From an uncultured Saprospiraceae bacterium (GTDB lineage Bacteria > Bacteroidota > Bacteroidia > Chitinophagales > Saprospiraceae): 64,000 nt of DNA. Positions 20,138-31,597 of the stretch are shown piece after piece. The notes under the pieces were generated by a model. It was given only the letters and a program-made list of their open reading frames with translations. It was not told the DNA's origin and did no database searches. How positions within the stretch are numbered: position 1 is the stretch's first letter; the number at the start of each line of letters is the position of its first letter. Where the stretch lies: positions 45,200-109,199 of the forward strand of contig CAKZVK010000061.1 of the NCBI GenBank assembly GCA_937921825.1, in the 5' to 3' direction. The position numbers were made by a program, and so were the translations under genes.

Positions 20138-21421
20138 TTAGTTAAGATAAAAGATAAAGCACAAGGTAAGAACTATAAATACTAAAGCATATTTACTCCA
20201 CTCTAAGAAGCGAATATCTGTCCGCTTATGGATGAGCACAAAGTAACTCAGTAAATAGGTCACTACATTAAAAAATATCATCGCCATCAGAAATGGAGCT
20301 AATCCAATTTGTAAGGCGAAGATGGCAATTATAATCTGCACAAGACTATAGCACAGTACCCAAGAGGAGAATTTCTTAGTGATGCCCAAACTATAGCAAA
20401 CTATATCTACAGGATTAAAAATCAGAATAGACAAGGCTAATAATATCAGAAGCTGCAACTCATAGACATAGTCCCCGAACGTCAGAGGGAAAAAACTCAA
20501 AATGTAAGGAGATAGAAAAATTCCTACTACCGCTACAAAGTATATATTGTTCCCTCTGATAAAACTGGTAAAAACCTTTCTGAAATCTTCTCGGCTTTCA
20601 GCATTACTGAGCATCGGAAATACTACCTGCTCTATGGCGTTATAAGCAGACAGAAGAGGTCTCATGATAATCCGTTTCAGTAGATCATAAATGCCTAGTA
20701 CTTGTGCTCCTAGAAAGTGATGCACTAAAAAAGTATCCAAGTAAGACATCCCTATACCCAAAGACTTTTCTGCAAGCGCATATTTTCCATAGTTCCAATG
20801 CTTAGCTCGCACTGATCGAGAACCTCCTTTAGGAATTGATAAATAGCTCAATGTAGAAAATAGAATAATAGTAGTGATCAAGTACTTGACTAGCTGACCA
20901 ATTATAAGCGCATAGATACCAAACCCAAAAAATAAAAGCAGTAGCGTCATAATAAAGGTCACCACTACACCGATCAACTCTATGATCGCAAATTTTCTAA
21001 TTTCCAGATTCTTCTTGAGTCCTGCATTCTGCACACTGGTGTAAGCGGCTAAAAACAAAATCGGTAATAACCATAGATATATGATACTAAGCTCTGGCGC
21101 TTCATAGTAACTAGCCATTAGAAAAGAGACACATAGTCCTACTAGGGCAGCTGTGATACTTACAAAAATATTTATTCTGAATACTGCTCCATAGTCCTCC
21201 TTGAGTGGCTTGGCTTCATGTATCAGCGAACTGACAAAACTAAACTCCATAATACCTGCTGGTATAAAGATCAATGCAGAAACAAGAAAATAATGCCCAA
21301 GGTCTGCTGCGTCTACTTTGTTGGCTATGAAATAATACAAGACCAACTGTAGTAGCAAAGTCACTACTGCTGAGCCTAAGGTCCACTTGGAATGGGAGAA
21401 TATTTTAGCGAGATAGTTCAC
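20138..21421 (-). CDS. Oligosaccharide flippase family (Wzx-like) membrane protein
   Basis: Multi-TM protein of 427 aa; SALIFIPAGIMEFSFVSSLIHE...GIYDLLKRIIMRPLLSAYNAIEQVVFPMLS. Confidence 0.85.
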   Translation of the reverse strand: MNYLAKIFSHSKWTLGSAVVTLLLQLVLYYFIANKVDAADLGHYFLVSALIFIPAGIMEFSFVSSLIHEAKPLKEDYGAVFRINIFVSITAALVGLCVSFLMASYYEAPELSIIYLWLLPILFLAAYTSVQNAGLKKNLEIRKFAIIELIGVVVTFIMTLLLLFFGFGIYALIIGQLVKYLITTIILFSTLSYLSIPKGGSRSVRAKHWNYGKYALAEKSLGIGMSYLDTFLVHHFLGAQVLGIYDLLKRIIMRPLLSAYNAIEQVVFPMLSNAESREDFRKVFTSFIRGNNIYFVAVVGIFLSPYILSFFPLTFGDYVYELQLLILLALSILIFNPVDIVCYSLGITKKFSSWVLCYSLVQIIIAIFALQIGLAPFLMAMIFFNVVTYLLSYFVLIHKRTDIRFLEWSKYALVFIVLTLCFIFYLN

Positions 21422-21462
21422 TAGAAGGAAAGCTGTATGAATGTGGTCATCACTGTAAAATT

Positions 21463-21495
21463 AAAAAAAGCCCCTCCATACATCTATGGAGAGAC
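21463..21495 (-). terminator. Rho-independent terminator downstream of rpoN
   Basis: Minus strand GTCTCTCCATA-GATG-TATGGAGGGGC followed by T7. Confidence 0.75.
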
Positions 21496-21530
21496 TTTTA
21501 ATTACGTGAGTTATCTTTCAGGTCTTAGAC

Positions 21531-23009
21531 CTATAATTCTTTTCTTAGTCTAGCAACGGGGATATTAAGCTGCTCTCTGTACTTAGCTACAGTTCTACGA
21601 GCGATATTATATCCTTTTTGCTGTAGATGCTCTTTTAGTTTTTCGTCAGAAGCAGGCTTCTTTTTATCCTCAGCAGAGATGATATCCGTAAGGATATTTT
21701 TCACCTCTAATGTAGAGACTTCCTTACCATCCTGAGTAGTAATAGACTCAGAGAAGAAATCCTTTAACCTTTTAGTGCCGAACTCGGTCTGCACAAACTT
21801 ACTGTTAGCAACTCTAGAAATAGTAGAGATATCTAATCCTGTAATTTCTGCTATATCCTTTAGGATCATCGGCTTCAAGGTTCTGTCATCTCCTGTCAGA
21901 AAGTACTGCTCTTGAAAATGCATGATCGCATACATCGTATTGTACAGCGTCTCTTGTCTCTGCTTGATCGCATCGATGAACCACTTAGCAGAATCAATTT
22001 TCTGCTTGATGAACATTACAGCTTCTTTTTCTTTCTTTCCTGCTCTCCTACCCTTGGTGTTATCCTTGAAAGTATTCAGCATATCCATATAGTGATCATT
22101 GATCCTAAGGTCTGGCGCATTCTTACTGTTCAGGGTAAGCTCTAGACCATCTCTATTATTGATCAGAAAATCTGGTACTATATATTGATTGACACCATTA
22201 TTAGAAGAGGCAAAGCCGCTAGCCGGTTTCGGATTAAGCTTTAAGATTTCTTCGATAGCTGCTTTGAGTTCAGATTCTGATATGAACAGATTCTTCTGCA
22301 GCTTCTGGTAATGTTTCTTTGTGAATTGTTCGAAGTGGTTTTCCAGAATCTTTTGAGCCAATTGTTTTGGCTTTCTATGCATTTCTGGCTCTCTGTCTAT
22401 CTTATCTCTAATCTGTAGAAGTAGGCATTCTTGAAGATCACGAGCACCTACACCTGCAGGTTCTAGTTTTTGAATCTTTGCTAATGAAGCAAATATCTCT
22501 TTTTCGCTAACTTCTATATTCTGAGTAAACATCAGGTCATCCATTATAGATAACATGTCTCTTCTAATATATCCGTCACTGTCTATGCTACCAATCAGTT
22601 GGTTGGCAATAGTGAATTCTTTTTCACTATCTATATCCATCATCCCTAATTGCTTTTCTAGGTACTCATGGAAACTACCATTCAGGGCGATGGGAATATT
22701 CTTGTCCTCTAGATCTTGAGATGATTCAGTTTTCATTTTATAACTGATAGGATCATCCTCCATATATTCAGTCAGATAATCATCTAACTCAAAGTCTTCA
22801 GCTTTTGGCTCATCATCCTCGTCTTTATCATTCTCTAAGTCATAGACCTCACCTGCGTCATCACTTTCATCCAATGCAGGATTAGACTCCAATTCCTCTT
22901 GGATACGCTGATCTAGGGTAGCTGTGGGTATTTGGAGTAATTTCATTAGCTGAATCTGTTGTGGAGACAGCTTTTGAAGCATTCTTTGACTAATATTCTG
23001 CTTGAGCAT
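21531..23009 (-). CDS. rpoN: RNA polymerase sigma-54 factor
   Basis: N-terminal Q-rich LSPQQIQLMKLLQIPTATLDQRIQEELESNPALDE; C-terminal RpoN box ARRTVAKYREQLNI. Confidence 0.97.
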   Translation of the reverse strand: MLKQNISQRMLQKLSPQQIQLMKLLQIPTATLDQRIQEELESNPALDESDDAGEVYDLENDKDEDDEPKAEDFELDDYLTEYMEDDPISYKMKTESSQDLEDKNIPIALNGSFHEYLEKQLGMMDIDSEKEFTIANQLIGSIDSDGYIRRDMLSIMDDLMFTQNIEVSEKEIFASLAKIQKLEPAGVGARDLQECLLLQIRDKIDREPEMHRKPKQLAQKILENHFEQFTKKHYQKLQKNLFISESELKAAIEEILKLNPKPASGFASSNNGVNQYIVPDFLINNRDGLELTLNSKNAPDLRINDHYMDMLNTFKDNTKGRRAGKKEKEAVMFIKQKIDSAKWFIDAIKQRQETLYNTMYAIMHFQEQYFLTGDDRTLKPMILKDIAEITGLDISTISRVANSKFVQTEFGTKRLKDFFSESITTQDGKEVSTLEVKNILTDIISAEDKKKPASDEKLKEHLQQKGYNIARRTVAKYREQLNIPVARLRKEL

Positions 23010-23173
23010 AGTAATTTGTACTTATATTAACAATCGAGGTTTCAATCTCGTTCATAATCGACTGTATTTAGTCGATTCTCTAATGAATAGACAATAATAA
23101 TGCCATATTAAATAATATGTTAATATTTAACTCATTTATTATCAATTAAAAACACATTTGTATAAATTATAAT

Positions 23174-24949
23174 ATGTTAATAACTCAGCGTTTGCAGGCT
23201 TTAAGAGCTAAGATGAAGCAAGAGGGAGTAGCCGCCTATATAATGCCACTAAGTGATCCCCACCAAAGCGAATACCCCGCTACTTACTGGAAAAGCCTAG
23301 CTTATATATCAGGATTTACTGGATCAGCAGGAACTGTGATGGTAAGTCAAGATCATGCAGGTCTCTGGACAGATTCAAGATACTTCATCCAAGGAGAGCA
23401 AGAACTAGAAGGGTCTTCTTTCGAGTTACATAAAATGAATGTGCAGCACCATCCTGGCTATATAGAATGGTTACAAAGCAATCTTAAAAAAGGCGACATA
23501 GTGATCGCTGACGGGCCTATGATTTCACTCGCTCAAAAGGATAAATGGTCAAAAAAGCTCTCAGAAGCGGGTATTAAACTCAAAACAACCGCTGATTTTA
23601 TAGATTCTACCTGGGAAAATCGTCCACAACTCCCTGATACAGCCATTTTTGAGCATGAAATAAGCTATGCCGGGCAGTCTCGAGCAGAAAAACTAGCGGA
23701 AGTCAGAAAAGGCATGGCAGAGAAAGAGGCTGATTACCACCTAGTCACTACGCTGGATGATATAGCTTGGATTCTTAACCTTAGAGGAAGCGATGTAGAA
23801 TGTAATCCAGTATTTGTATCCTTTCTCCTCATTGCTAAGGATAAGACACAGCTCTTTATCAATGAAGCCAAAGTCCCATCAGCTCTAAAAGAAAAACTGC
23901 TGAAGGATGGAATCACTATTCAGGCTTATAACGACATCAGTTCATACTTGTCTAAGCTACAGCAGTCAGACAGAGTACTCATCAATAATGGGAGTATCAA
24001 TGTACAATTACACGAGGCTCTATCTGATGCCACTACTATAAATGGAAAGATCATCAGTAGACACCTGAAGGCTATAAAGAATACGACCGAAATAGATCAC
24101 TTTAGAAGAGTCCATGTAAAAGATGCAGTCGCTCTGACTCATGCCTTCTATTGGTTAGAACAGACAGTCAAAGAAAGAACTGTCACAGAATATGAGTTTG
24201 CCGCTAAAATCGGTGAATGCCGCAGTCAACAGCAAGGATATTTCGGAGAAAGCTTTAGTGCTATAGTTGGGTATAAAGGCAATGGAGCTATTATTCATTA
24301 CAGACCGGCTCTAGAAACTGCTGCAGAAATTACTTACGATGGGATCTTACTAGTGGACTCTGGTGGACAATATATAGACGGTACTACTGACATAACACGT
24401 ACGATTACCTTCTCCCCTCCCCCAGCAGAACAAAAGAATGCCTACACAAGAGTACTCAAAGGGCATATAGCTCTTGCCAAAGCGGTCTTTCCTGAAGGGA
24501 CAACTGGTGGACAATTGGACACCTTAGCCAGACATAGCCTCTGGGAGGATGGATTAAATTACGGGCATGGAACTGGTCATGGTGTAGGTTTCTTTCTAAA
24601 TGTTCACGAGCCTCCTCAGGGATTCGCTCCTGGAGCGACGGGTAGAGCTACCAGTAGCCAAAAACCTGGAATGGTCACCTCTAATGAACCTGGACACTAT
24701 GTTACTGATAAGTATGGGATAAGAATAGAGAATCTCATTCTAACCAAGCAATCCAAGACAGAAGGATTTCTAGAATTTGAAACCATCACCTACTTTCCCA
24801 TTGATACACAGTTGATAGATTTCAGTCTACTGACTAAAGGAGAAGTAGATTGGCTCAATGCTTATCATGAAGAGGTCAAGACCAAGGTATGTCCTCAGTT
24901 AGATGGTGTCTATAAAGCATGGATGGAAGAGAAGTGTAAGCCGGTATAA
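23174..24949 (+). CDS. Xaa-Pro aminopeptidase (M24 family)
   Basis: LLVDSGGQYIDGTTDITRT, GHGTGHGVGFFLNVHE, NEPGHYVTDKYGIRIENL metal-site motifs. Confidence 0.93.
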   Translation: MLITQRLQALRAKMKQEGVAAYIMPLSDPHQSEYPATYWKSLAYISGFTGSAGTVMVSQDHAGLWTDSRYFIQGEQELEGSSFELHKMNVQHHPGYIEWLQSNLKKGDIVIADGPMISLAQKDKWSKKLSEAGIKLKTTADFIDSTWENRPQLPDTAIFEHEISYAGQSRAEKLAEVRKGMAEKEADYHLVTTLDDIAWILNLRGSDVECNPVFVSFLLIAKDKTQLFINEAKVPSALKEKLLKDGITIQAYNDISSYLSKLQQSDRVLINNGSINVQLHEALSDATTINGKIISRHLKAIKNTTEIDHFRRVHVKDAVALTHAFYWLEQTVKERTVTEYEFAAKIGECRSQQQGYFGESFSAIVGYKGNGAIIHYRPALETAAEITYDGILLVDSGGQYIDGTTDITRTITFSPPPAEQKNAYTRVLKGHIALAKAVFPEGTTGGQLDTLARHSLWEDGLNYGHGTGHGVGFFLNVHEPPQGFAPGATGRATSSQKPGMVTSNEPGHYVTDKYGIRIENLILTKQSKTEGFLEFETITYFPIDTQLIDFSLLTKGEVDWLNAYHEEVKTKVCPQLDGVYKAWMEEKCKPV

Positions 24950-24990
24950 CTGAGACCTTTACAATTTTATTTTTGCAATAAATAAGTCTT

Positions 24991-26253
24991 CTAAACCAAC
25001 ATCTCAAACAACATCGGATTATTGTTGATGTGTTCATAGTTGATTTGCTGTTCTTTCATTCTTGCTACTAAGGGCTCAAAGTCTGAAGGAGATTCTAGTT
25101 CGATGCCCACGAGAGCTGGACCACTCTCTCTGTTATTCTTCTTTGTGTATTGGAAATGAGCGATGTCATCATTAGGACCTAGGACATTTAGAAAATCCTT
25201 CAAGGCACCCGCTCTCTGTGGAAACTTGATAATGAAGTAGTGCTTTCTGCCTTCGTATAATAGTGCCCGTTCTTTTATCTCCTGTGTCCGCTCTATATCG
25301 TTATTGCCGCCGCAGACTATAATAGCGACATTCTTACCTTTGAGCTGATCTTTCAGTTGATCTAGTGCGGCGATAGATACAGCACCAGCGGGCTCTACCA
25401 CTATGGCCTCCTCGTTATACAAGCCTAAGATGGTGGAGCAAATTTTTCCCTCTGGTACTAGGATATAATCATCTACAACTTCTCTGCAAATTTTATAAGT
25501 CAGATCACCTACTTCTTTGACTGCGATACCATCAGCGAAGGTATCTATCGTTTTAAGTCTCGTGAGCTTGCCATTCTCTATGGACGTCTTCATTGCCGGT
25601 GCACCTAGAGATTCCACGGCAATGACTTTCGTCTGCGGTTGTAGCGTCTTAATGTAAGAGCCCACACCTGAGATCAAACCACCACCGCCCACAGCCACCA
25701 AGATATAATCCAAAGCCTCTGACGCTTGATCTAAGATCTCCGCAGCAATTGTTCCTTGTCCTGCAATGACTTCTAGATCATTGAAGGGGTGCACAAAAGT
25801 GGTCTTGTTAATTTGTTGATCTTCTAAAGCTGCCTGATAAGCATCATCATAAGTGTCGCCTACCAAAATGATCTCGACATAATCCTTTCCAAATTTTCTG
25901 ACCTTACTGATCTTTTGATTCGGTGTGGGATTGGGCATGAATATCTTTCCTCTTATTCCTAGATGCTCACATGCAAAAGCTACTCCCTGCGCATGGTTGC
26001 CTGCACTGGCACAGACGATGCCTTTAGCTCTATCACTTGGACTTAGCGTACACATCTTATTATAAGCCCCTCTAATCTTGAAAGAACGAACCGCTTGCAT
26101 ATCCTCCCTCTTAAGAAAGATATTACAGTCGTACTTTTCAGAAAGATTATGGTTCTTCAGAAATGGTGTCTTAGTCACCACTTCAGAGAGCCGTGCCTTT
26201 GCCTCCTGTATCTTAGAGGCTGGTATAATAGCTGTGGACTTTGTTTCTTGCAT
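24991..26253 (-). CDS. ilvA: Threonine ammonia-lyase
   Basis: KREDMQAVRSFKIRGAYNKM PLP-lysine motif; C-terminal ACT-like region; end of the ilv cluster. Confidence 0.95.
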   Translation of the reverse strand: MQETKSTAIIPASKIQEAKARLSEVVTKTPFLKNHNLSEKYDCNIFLKREDMQAVRSFKIRGAYNKMCTLSPSDRAKGIVCASAGNHAQGVAFACEHLGIRGKIFMPNPTPNQKISKVRKFGKDYVEIILVGDTYDDAYQAALEDQQINKTTFVHPFNDLEVIAGQGTIAAEILDQASEALDYILVAVGGGGLISGVGSYIKTLQPQTKVIAVESLGAPAMKTSIENGKLTRLKTIDTFADGIAVKEVGDLTYKICREVVDDYILVPEGKICSTILGLYNEEAIVVEPAGAVSIAALDQLKDQLKGKNVAIIVCGGNNDIERTQEIKERALLYEGRKHYFIIKFPQRAGALKDFLNVLGPNDDIAHFQYTKKNNRESGPALVGIELESPSDFEPLVARMKEQQINYEHINNNPMLFEMLV

Positions 26254-26277
26254 TGATTGCTATATTACGCTTAGTAC

Positions 26278-27375
26278 CTAAAGCTTAGACTCTGTATTAC
26301 CACCGATAGTTGCGGAATAACTAGAGGCCCCGTCATTTTTAGGACGTAGGGCACGTACAGCTCTACCTGCAGTCCACATCTCAGAATTTTTAAGCTCATC
26401 CAGTTCTTCTTGTAATTTCTCTCTATAGTCTGACTGACTGTTGCTATCTATGGACAACTGTGCCTCATGTCCCGCAGCGACACTATCGTAGAGTTCTGCA
26501 AACACGGGTGCAGTCGCATCTCTGAATTTCTTCCACCAATCAAGAGCACCTCTCTGTGCCGTCGTAGAACAGTTGGCATACATCCAGTCCATACCGTTTT
26601 CTGCGATGAGTGGATAGAGTGATTCAGTTGCTTCCTCTACTGTCTCATTAAAAGCTTCTGACGGTGAATGCCCTCTTTCTCGGAGTAAATTGTACTGTGC
26701 CGCAAACAACCCTTGTATAGCGCCCATAAGCGTTCCTCTCTCACCTGTCAGATCAGAGTAGACTTCTCTCTTAAAGGTCGTCTCGAATAGGTAACCGGAA
26801 CCGATACCAATACCCAAAGCCACAACTCTATCTTTAGCTCTGCCTGTGGCATCCTGAAAAATAGCATAGCTGGAATTCAAGCCTTTACCTGCCAGGAATA
26901 ATCGTCGCAAACTGGTTCCCGATCCCTTAGGCGCGGCTAGAATGACATCTATATCGTCAGGTGGAATGATGCCAGTTCTTTCTTTATAGGTTATACCGAA
27001 GCCATGTGAAAAATACAGTGCCTTTCCTTTGGTCAAAAAGGGTTTGATTGTAGGCCACACAGCTATCTGTGCTGCATCTGATAGTAAGTACTGAATAATC
27101 GTTGCCTTATCACAAGCTTCTTCTATAGAAAACAAGGTTTCTCCTGGCACAAAACCATCTGCGATTGCTTTGTCGTATGAAGGAGAAGGTGACCGCTGTC
27201 CAATGATTACTTTGAAGCCATTGTCTTTGAGATTCAGTGCTTGACCTGGGCCTTGTACACCATAGCCGATAATGGCTATTGTCTCCTCTTTTAGTGTTTC
27301 TTGCGCTTTGGCTAGAGAGAACTCCTCTCTAGTAACCACGTTTTCTTCTACGCCTCCGAAATTAATTTTTGCCAT
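26278..27375 (-). CDS. ilvC: Ketol-acid reductoisomerase
   Basis: IAIIGYGVQGPGQALNLKDNGFKVIIGQR; AAPKGSGTSLRRLF. Confidence 0.95.
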   Translation of the reverse strand: MAKINFGGVEENVVTREEFSLAKAQETLKEETIAIIGYGVQGPGQALNLKDNGFKVIIGQRSPSPSYDKAIADGFVPGETLFSIEEACDKATIIQYLLSDAAQIAVWPTIKPFLTKGKALYFSHGFGITYKERTGIIPPDDIDVILAAPKGSGTSLRRLFLAGKGLNSSYAIFQDATGRAKDRVVALGIGIGSGYLFETTFKREVYSDLTGERGTLMGAIQGLFAAQYNLLRERGHSPSEAFNETVEEATESLYPLIAENGMDWMYANCSTTAQRGALDWWKKFRDATAPVFAELYDSVAAGHEAQLSIDSNSQSDYREKLQEELDELKNSEMWTAGRAVRALRPKNDGASSYSATIGGNTESKL

Positions 27376-27417
27376 ATCCTTATTAAGTCTAATTGATGTT
27401 TATAATTATTTCACTTT

Positions 27418-27945
27418 TTATGCACCCATCGCTTTTAGATAGGTGTTTAGTCTTTCCATTGGTTTTACGATAGCCACCCTACAGGATCTCACAAATTCGT
27501 AGATGCCATAGTTTTGCAATTCTTCTAGTAAGGCCTCTGTCTCTTCTGTATAGCCTGTCTTTTGTATGACTATATACTCTTTTTCGATTCTTAGAATTTT
27601 TGCATCATATTTACGAACTAGGTTTTCCAGCGTATCACCCTCGAAGAAAGCTGCCGTTGGTACTTTGTATAAGGCTATTTCCTGATAGACCAAGTCACTG
27701 TTATCATAATGAAACGCCTTGAGCACATCTATTTGCTTGTCTATATTCGCTATCACCTTTTTGACCAAGGCCTCAGTAGCTTTGACTACAACTATGATCT
27801 TATGAATGCCAGGAATAGCTGATTTAGATGCAGAAAGGCTCTCAATATTGATGTGCCTACGGGTAATAATACCTACTACTCTACTCAAGACCCCTGTCTT
27901 GTTTTCCGAGAAGATTGTTAGTGTATATTCTTTTTCCATCTTCAT
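27418..27945 (-). CDS. ilvN: Acetolactate synthase small subunit
   Basis: YTLTIFSENKTGVLSRVVGIITRRHINIESLSAS ACT domain. Confidence 0.95.
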   Translation of the reverse strand: MKMEKEYTLTIFSENKTGVLSRVVGIITRRHINIESLSASKSAIPGIHKIIVVVKATEALVKKVIANIDKQIDVLKAFHYDNSDLVYQEIALYKVPTAAFFEGDTLENLVRKYDAKILRIEKEYIVIQKTGYTEETEALLEELQNYGIYEFVRSCRVAIVKPMERLNTYLKAMGA

Positions 27946-27949
27946 TCTT

Positions 27950-29728
27950 TTATTCTAGTACAATTTCATGAACAGCTTTTCCTGTGCTGATCATCGGAAA
28001 TACATTTTCCTCTTTGACACAGGAGACATGTAATAAGTATGGGCCATCATGAGCCAGCATTTGTTGTATGCCTGCTTTCAGATCTTTGGCATCACTTACT
28101 GAATGCCCAGGGACACCAAAACCTTCTGCGATTTTTATAAAGTCAGGATTCTGTAGTTCTACAAATGAATACCGCCTATCAAAAAACAACTCTTGCCACT
28201 GGCGTACCATACCCAAGTAGTTATTATCAAGTAACAATATCTTGACAGCTACGCCATACTGACTACATACGCCGAGTTCTTGTAGGGTCATCTGAAAACC
28301 ACCATCTCCACAGACACAGATGACTTCTTTTTCAGGTCTTCCCATTTTGGCACCTATTGCAGCAGGTAATCCAAAGCCCATTGTACCAGCCCCACCAGAA
28401 GAAACCCATAAGTTACGATCGCTGTAATCATAATATCTAGCTGCCAGCATTTGATGCTGCCCCACGTCAGTAACCACTATCGCCTTACCTTCTGTTTGTC
28501 TGGAAGTCTCATGAATAGCCTGGGCCATCTTGATTGGGCCTTTCGTCAGTTTAGCTAAGTCTTTCGAGATAACTTTCTGTTGTTCTTTTTTATCGCAAGC
28601 TCTAAACTCTTTAAGCCATGAGGTATAATTTTTTTTCTTGAGCTTTCTATGTAAGGCTTCGATGGCTACCTTGGCATCAGCAATGATAGGGACGTCTACT
28701 TCTACGTTTTTATTTATCTCAGAAGGATCGATTTCTATATGTATCTTCTTTGCTTGTGTCGCATAACGAGAGAGGTCGCCAGTCACTCTATCATCAAAGC
28801 GCATACCTATGGCTATGAGTAGGTCACATTCGTTAGTCTTGACATTAGGACCATAGTTACCATGCATGCCCAGCATACCCACGAATAATGGATGATCATT
28901 ATTCAAAGTAGACAAGCCGTGTATAGTAGCCGCTACAGGAATTCCCGTCTTCTCTACGAATTTTTGAAACTCAGCATGTGCTTCAGAAATCTGTATACCA
29001 TGACCTGCCAGTATTAAAGGTTTCTTAGCCGCATTGATAAGCTTCGCAGCAGCACTGATAGCTGTAGGGTCCAGCTTCTGCTGAGGAAAATATGACCGTA
29101 TTTTCTTTGTCTTTTTATAACTGAACTCAGCCTTAGCTATCTGCGCATCTTTGGTGATATCTATCAGCACTGGACCTGGTCGCCCAGAATTGGCTATGAA
29201 GAAAGCCTTTGATATAATCTCTGGAATTTCCTTGACATCCGTGATCTGATAATTCCATTTTGTGATAGAGGTTGTACAACCAATGACGTCGACTTCCTGA
29301 AAAGCATCAGTCCCTAGCAACTTACTATACACCTGGCCAGTAATGCATACAAGTGGCGTAGAATCCATCAGAGCATCAGCAAGTCCAGTAAATAAATTTG
29401 TAGCTCCAGGACCAGAAGTCGCAAAGCAAACGCCAGTCTGTCTTGTTACTCTTGCAAAGCCTTGTGCGGCATGGATAGCCCCTTGTTCATGTCTAGTAAG
29501 CACATGATGTATCTTTTTCTGATAGTCATACAATGCATCGTAGATAGGCATGATCGCTCCTCCAGGATAACCATAGACGAGATTAACTTTTTCTTTCTGC
29601 AAGCATTTTAGCACAGCTTCGGCACCAGATATTTTTATAGCTTTCTTTCGCTTAGCTGGCTTTGCTTTTGCGACAGCATCCCTACGGATTTTAGTCGTAG
29701 CCGTATACTGTGATTTACTAGTTGCCAT
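27950..29728 (-). CDS. ilvB: Acetolactate synthase large subunit (ThDP-dependent)
   Basis: [60 protein letters not shown]. Confidence 0.96.
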   Translation of the reverse strand: MATSKSQYTATTKIRRDAVAKAKPAKRKKAIKISGAEAVLKCLQKEKVNLVYGYPGGAIMPIYDALYDYQKKIHHVLTRHEQGAIHAAQGFARVTRQTGVCFATSGPGATNLFTGLADALMDSTPLVCITGQVYSKLLGTDAFQEVDVIGCTTSITKWNYQITDVKEIPEIISKAFFIANSGRPGPVLIDITKDAQIAKAEFSYKKTKKIRSYFPQQKLDPTAISAAAKLINAAKKPLILAGHGIQISEAHAEFQKFVEKTGIPVAATIHGLSTLNNDHPLFVGMLGMHGNYGPNVKTNECDLLIAIGMRFDDRVTGDLSRYATQAKKIHIEIDPSEINKNVEVDVPIIADAKVAIEALHRKLKKKNYTSWLKEFRACDKKEQQKVISKDLAKLTKGPIKMAQAIHETSRQTEGKAIVVTDVGQHQMLAARYYDYSDRNLWVSSGGAGTMGFGLPAAIGAKMGRPEKEVICVCGDGGFQMTLQELGVCSQYGVAVKILLLDNNYLGMVRQWQELFFDRRYSFVELQNPDFIKIAEGFGVPGHSVSDAKDLKAGIQQMLAHDGPYLLHVSCVKEENVFPMISTGKAVHEIVLE

Positions 29729-29746
29729 ATCTTTTTGTTTTCACAT

Positions 29747-31420
29747 CTAAAATTCATCCGTTACACAGCCTTCGCTAGCTGTAGCAACTATATGCCTATA
29801 TTTTTTCAATACCCCTGAAATCTTCTTCTGAGGATGTTTCATTTTCCTGAATCGTGCAGCTATCTCTTTCTTAGGCACTAGGAGTTCTAGCTTATTCTTT
29901 TTGGCATCGATAGAAATAAGGTCTCCATTCTTCACTATTGCTAAGAGTCCACCACTGTAAGCCTCTGGTGTAATATGTCCTACTACAAATCCATGCGTTC
30001 CACCAGAAAATCGACCATCAGTAATTAGTGCTACATCTTTACCCAGCCCTGCGCCCATCACGAGGGAAGTAGGTTTTAGCATTTCGGGCATACCAGGACC
30101 CCCTTTCGGTCCGCAGTATCGGATGACGATGACTTCTCCCTTCTTTACTTTTTTAGCTTGGATCGCTTTATTAGCAGCTGTCTCAGAATTAAAGACTTTA
30201 GCTTTGCCCGAAAATTGTAGACCCTCTTTTCCTGTAATTTTCGCAACGGCGCCTTCAGTCGCTAGATTACCATAAAGAATGTTGAGATGGCTGCTTTCTT
30301 TTACTGGCTGCTTAAAAGAGTGAATGACTTTCTGTCCTCTTTTCAATCCTTTGACCTTCGACAGATTCTGTGCAATCGTCTTGCCCGTTACTGTCATACA
30401 ATCTCCATGCAAGTAACCTTCTTTCAGCATCATTTTCATGACAGCAGGAATACCTCCTACTTTATGTAGGTCCTCCATGACGTATTGTCCACTCGGTTTC
30501 AGATCCGCTAAGAACGGCGTAATTTTTCCTAGTCTTGAAAAGTCCTTGAGACTGATTTTGACACCGACAGATTTTGCCATAGCTATAAGATGCATGACTC
30601 CATTAGTAGAACCACCTAGAACTATAATCAACCTTATAGCATTTTCGAAAGCCTTCTTAGTCATAATATCACGAGGCTTGATATCCTTCTTCATGAGTTG
30701 CATCACGGCTTTACCGATATCGTGCAACTCTGCTTGTTTATCTTTACTGGTCGCGGGATTAGATGAGCTATAGGGTAGGCTCATACCGAGCGCTTCTATA
30801 GCTGAGGCCATTGTATTGGCTGTGTACATACCACCACAAGCACCGGGACCTGGGCAAGCGTTTCTAATGACAGCCTTGAATGCTTTCTCTGTAATCTCTC
30901 CAGCCACTTTCTGTCCTAATGCTTCGAAGGCAGAGACGATATCTAGCTTTTTATTAGCGACACAACCAGGGCTTATCGTCCCTCCATACACCATAATTGC
31001 TGGGCGATTAAGTCTACCCATGGCCATGATTGCTGCAGGCATATTTTTGTCACAACCCACTACTGCCACCATACTGTCATACCACTGTGCAGACATTACC
31101 GTTTCTATACTATCTGCTATAATATCTCTCGACACAAGCGAATAATTCATGCCACTTGTACCCATAGAGATCCCATCACTAACGCCTATAGTATGAAAGA
31201 TTAGACCTATCAGCTTTTGTTTATTGATACTGCCCTTAATACTCTTTGCTAGGTCGTTCAGATGCATGTTACAGGGATTACCTTCCCAGCCCGTACTAAC
31301 GATACCTACCTGCGGTTTTTTCAGATCAGCAGGGCTGAGTCCTATTGCATGCAGCATGGCCTGAGCTGCAGGCTGTGTAGGATCAGAGGTTACATGCTTA
31401 CTATATTTGTTTAATTCCAT
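29747..31420 (-). CDS. ilvD: Dihydroxy-acid dehydratase; start set at the internal Met (31420) rather than 31447
   Basis: [54 protein letters not shown]; the 31447 ATG abuts the U-tract of the attenuator terminator. Confidence 0.95.
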   Translation of the reverse strand: MELNKYSKHVTSDPTQPAAQAMLHAIGLSPADLKKPQVGIVSTGWEGNPCNMHLNDLAKSIKGSINKQKLIGLIFHTIGVSDGISMGTSGMNYSLVSRDIIADSIETVMSAQWYDSMVAVVGCDKNMPAAIMAMGRLNRPAIMVYGGTISPGCVANKKLDIVSAFEALGQKVAGEITEKAFKAVIRNACPGPGACGGMYTANTMASAIEALGMSLPYSSSNPATSKDKQAELHDIGKAVMQLMKKDIKPRDIMTKKAFENAIRLIIVLGGSTNGVMHLIAMAKSVGVKISLKDFSRLGKITPFLADLKPSGQYVMEDLHKVGGIPAVMKMMLKEGYLHGDCMTVTGKTIAQNLSKVKGLKRGQKVIHSFKQPVKESSHLNILYGNLATEGAVAKITGKEGLQFSGKAKVFNSETAANKAIQAKKVKKGEVIVIRYCGPKGGPGMPEMLKPTSLVMGAGLGKDVALITDGRFSGGTHGFVVGHITPEAYSGGLLAIVKNGDLISIDAKKNKLELLVPKKEIAARFRKMKHPQKKISGVLKKYRHIVATASEGCVTDEF

Positions 31421-31446
31421 TGCTTTTCTTAGTGTAGAATACCGCA

Positions 31447-31480
31447 TAAAAAAAGAGCCACTCTCTAGGAGAATGGCTCT
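31447..31480 (-). terminator. Attenuator terminator upstream of ilvD
   Basis: Minus strand AGAGCCATTCTC-CTA-GAGAGTGGCTCT followed by T7. Confidence 0.85.
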
Positions 31481-31513
31481 GTTATCTTTATGTAACTATA
31501 TATCACTCTCCTA

Positions 31514-31570
31514 TCAGGTCTGCACGACGCTAATAATGATGACAGTGATTATAATTATTATTGTTTTCAT
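31514..31570 (-). CDS. ilv leader peptide MKTIIIIITVIIISVVQT (18 aa)
   Basis: ATG AAA ACA ATA ATA ATT ATA ATC ACT GTC ATC ATT ATT AGC GTC GTG CAG ACC TGA; 8 Ile and 3 Val of 18 codons; followed by antiterminator/terminator alternatives and ilvD. Confidence 0.85.
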   Translation of the reverse strand: MKTIIIIITVIIISVVQT

Positions 31571-31589
31571 TAGATTTTTTAAAACATTT

Positions 31590-31597
31590 CAAATGTA
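31590..31597 (-). promoter_or_regulatory. Bacteroidota -7 element TACATTTG upstream of the ilv leader peptide
   Basis: TAnnTTTG match on minus strand, ~20 bp upstream of the leader ATG; no clear -33 element. Confidence 0.5.

Noticed and set aside
23055-23076. AATCGACT-GTATTT-AGTCGATT hairpin upstream of rpoN as a riboswitch
   Set aside because: Short single inverted repeat, possibly an operator; not enough structure to call a riboswitch.
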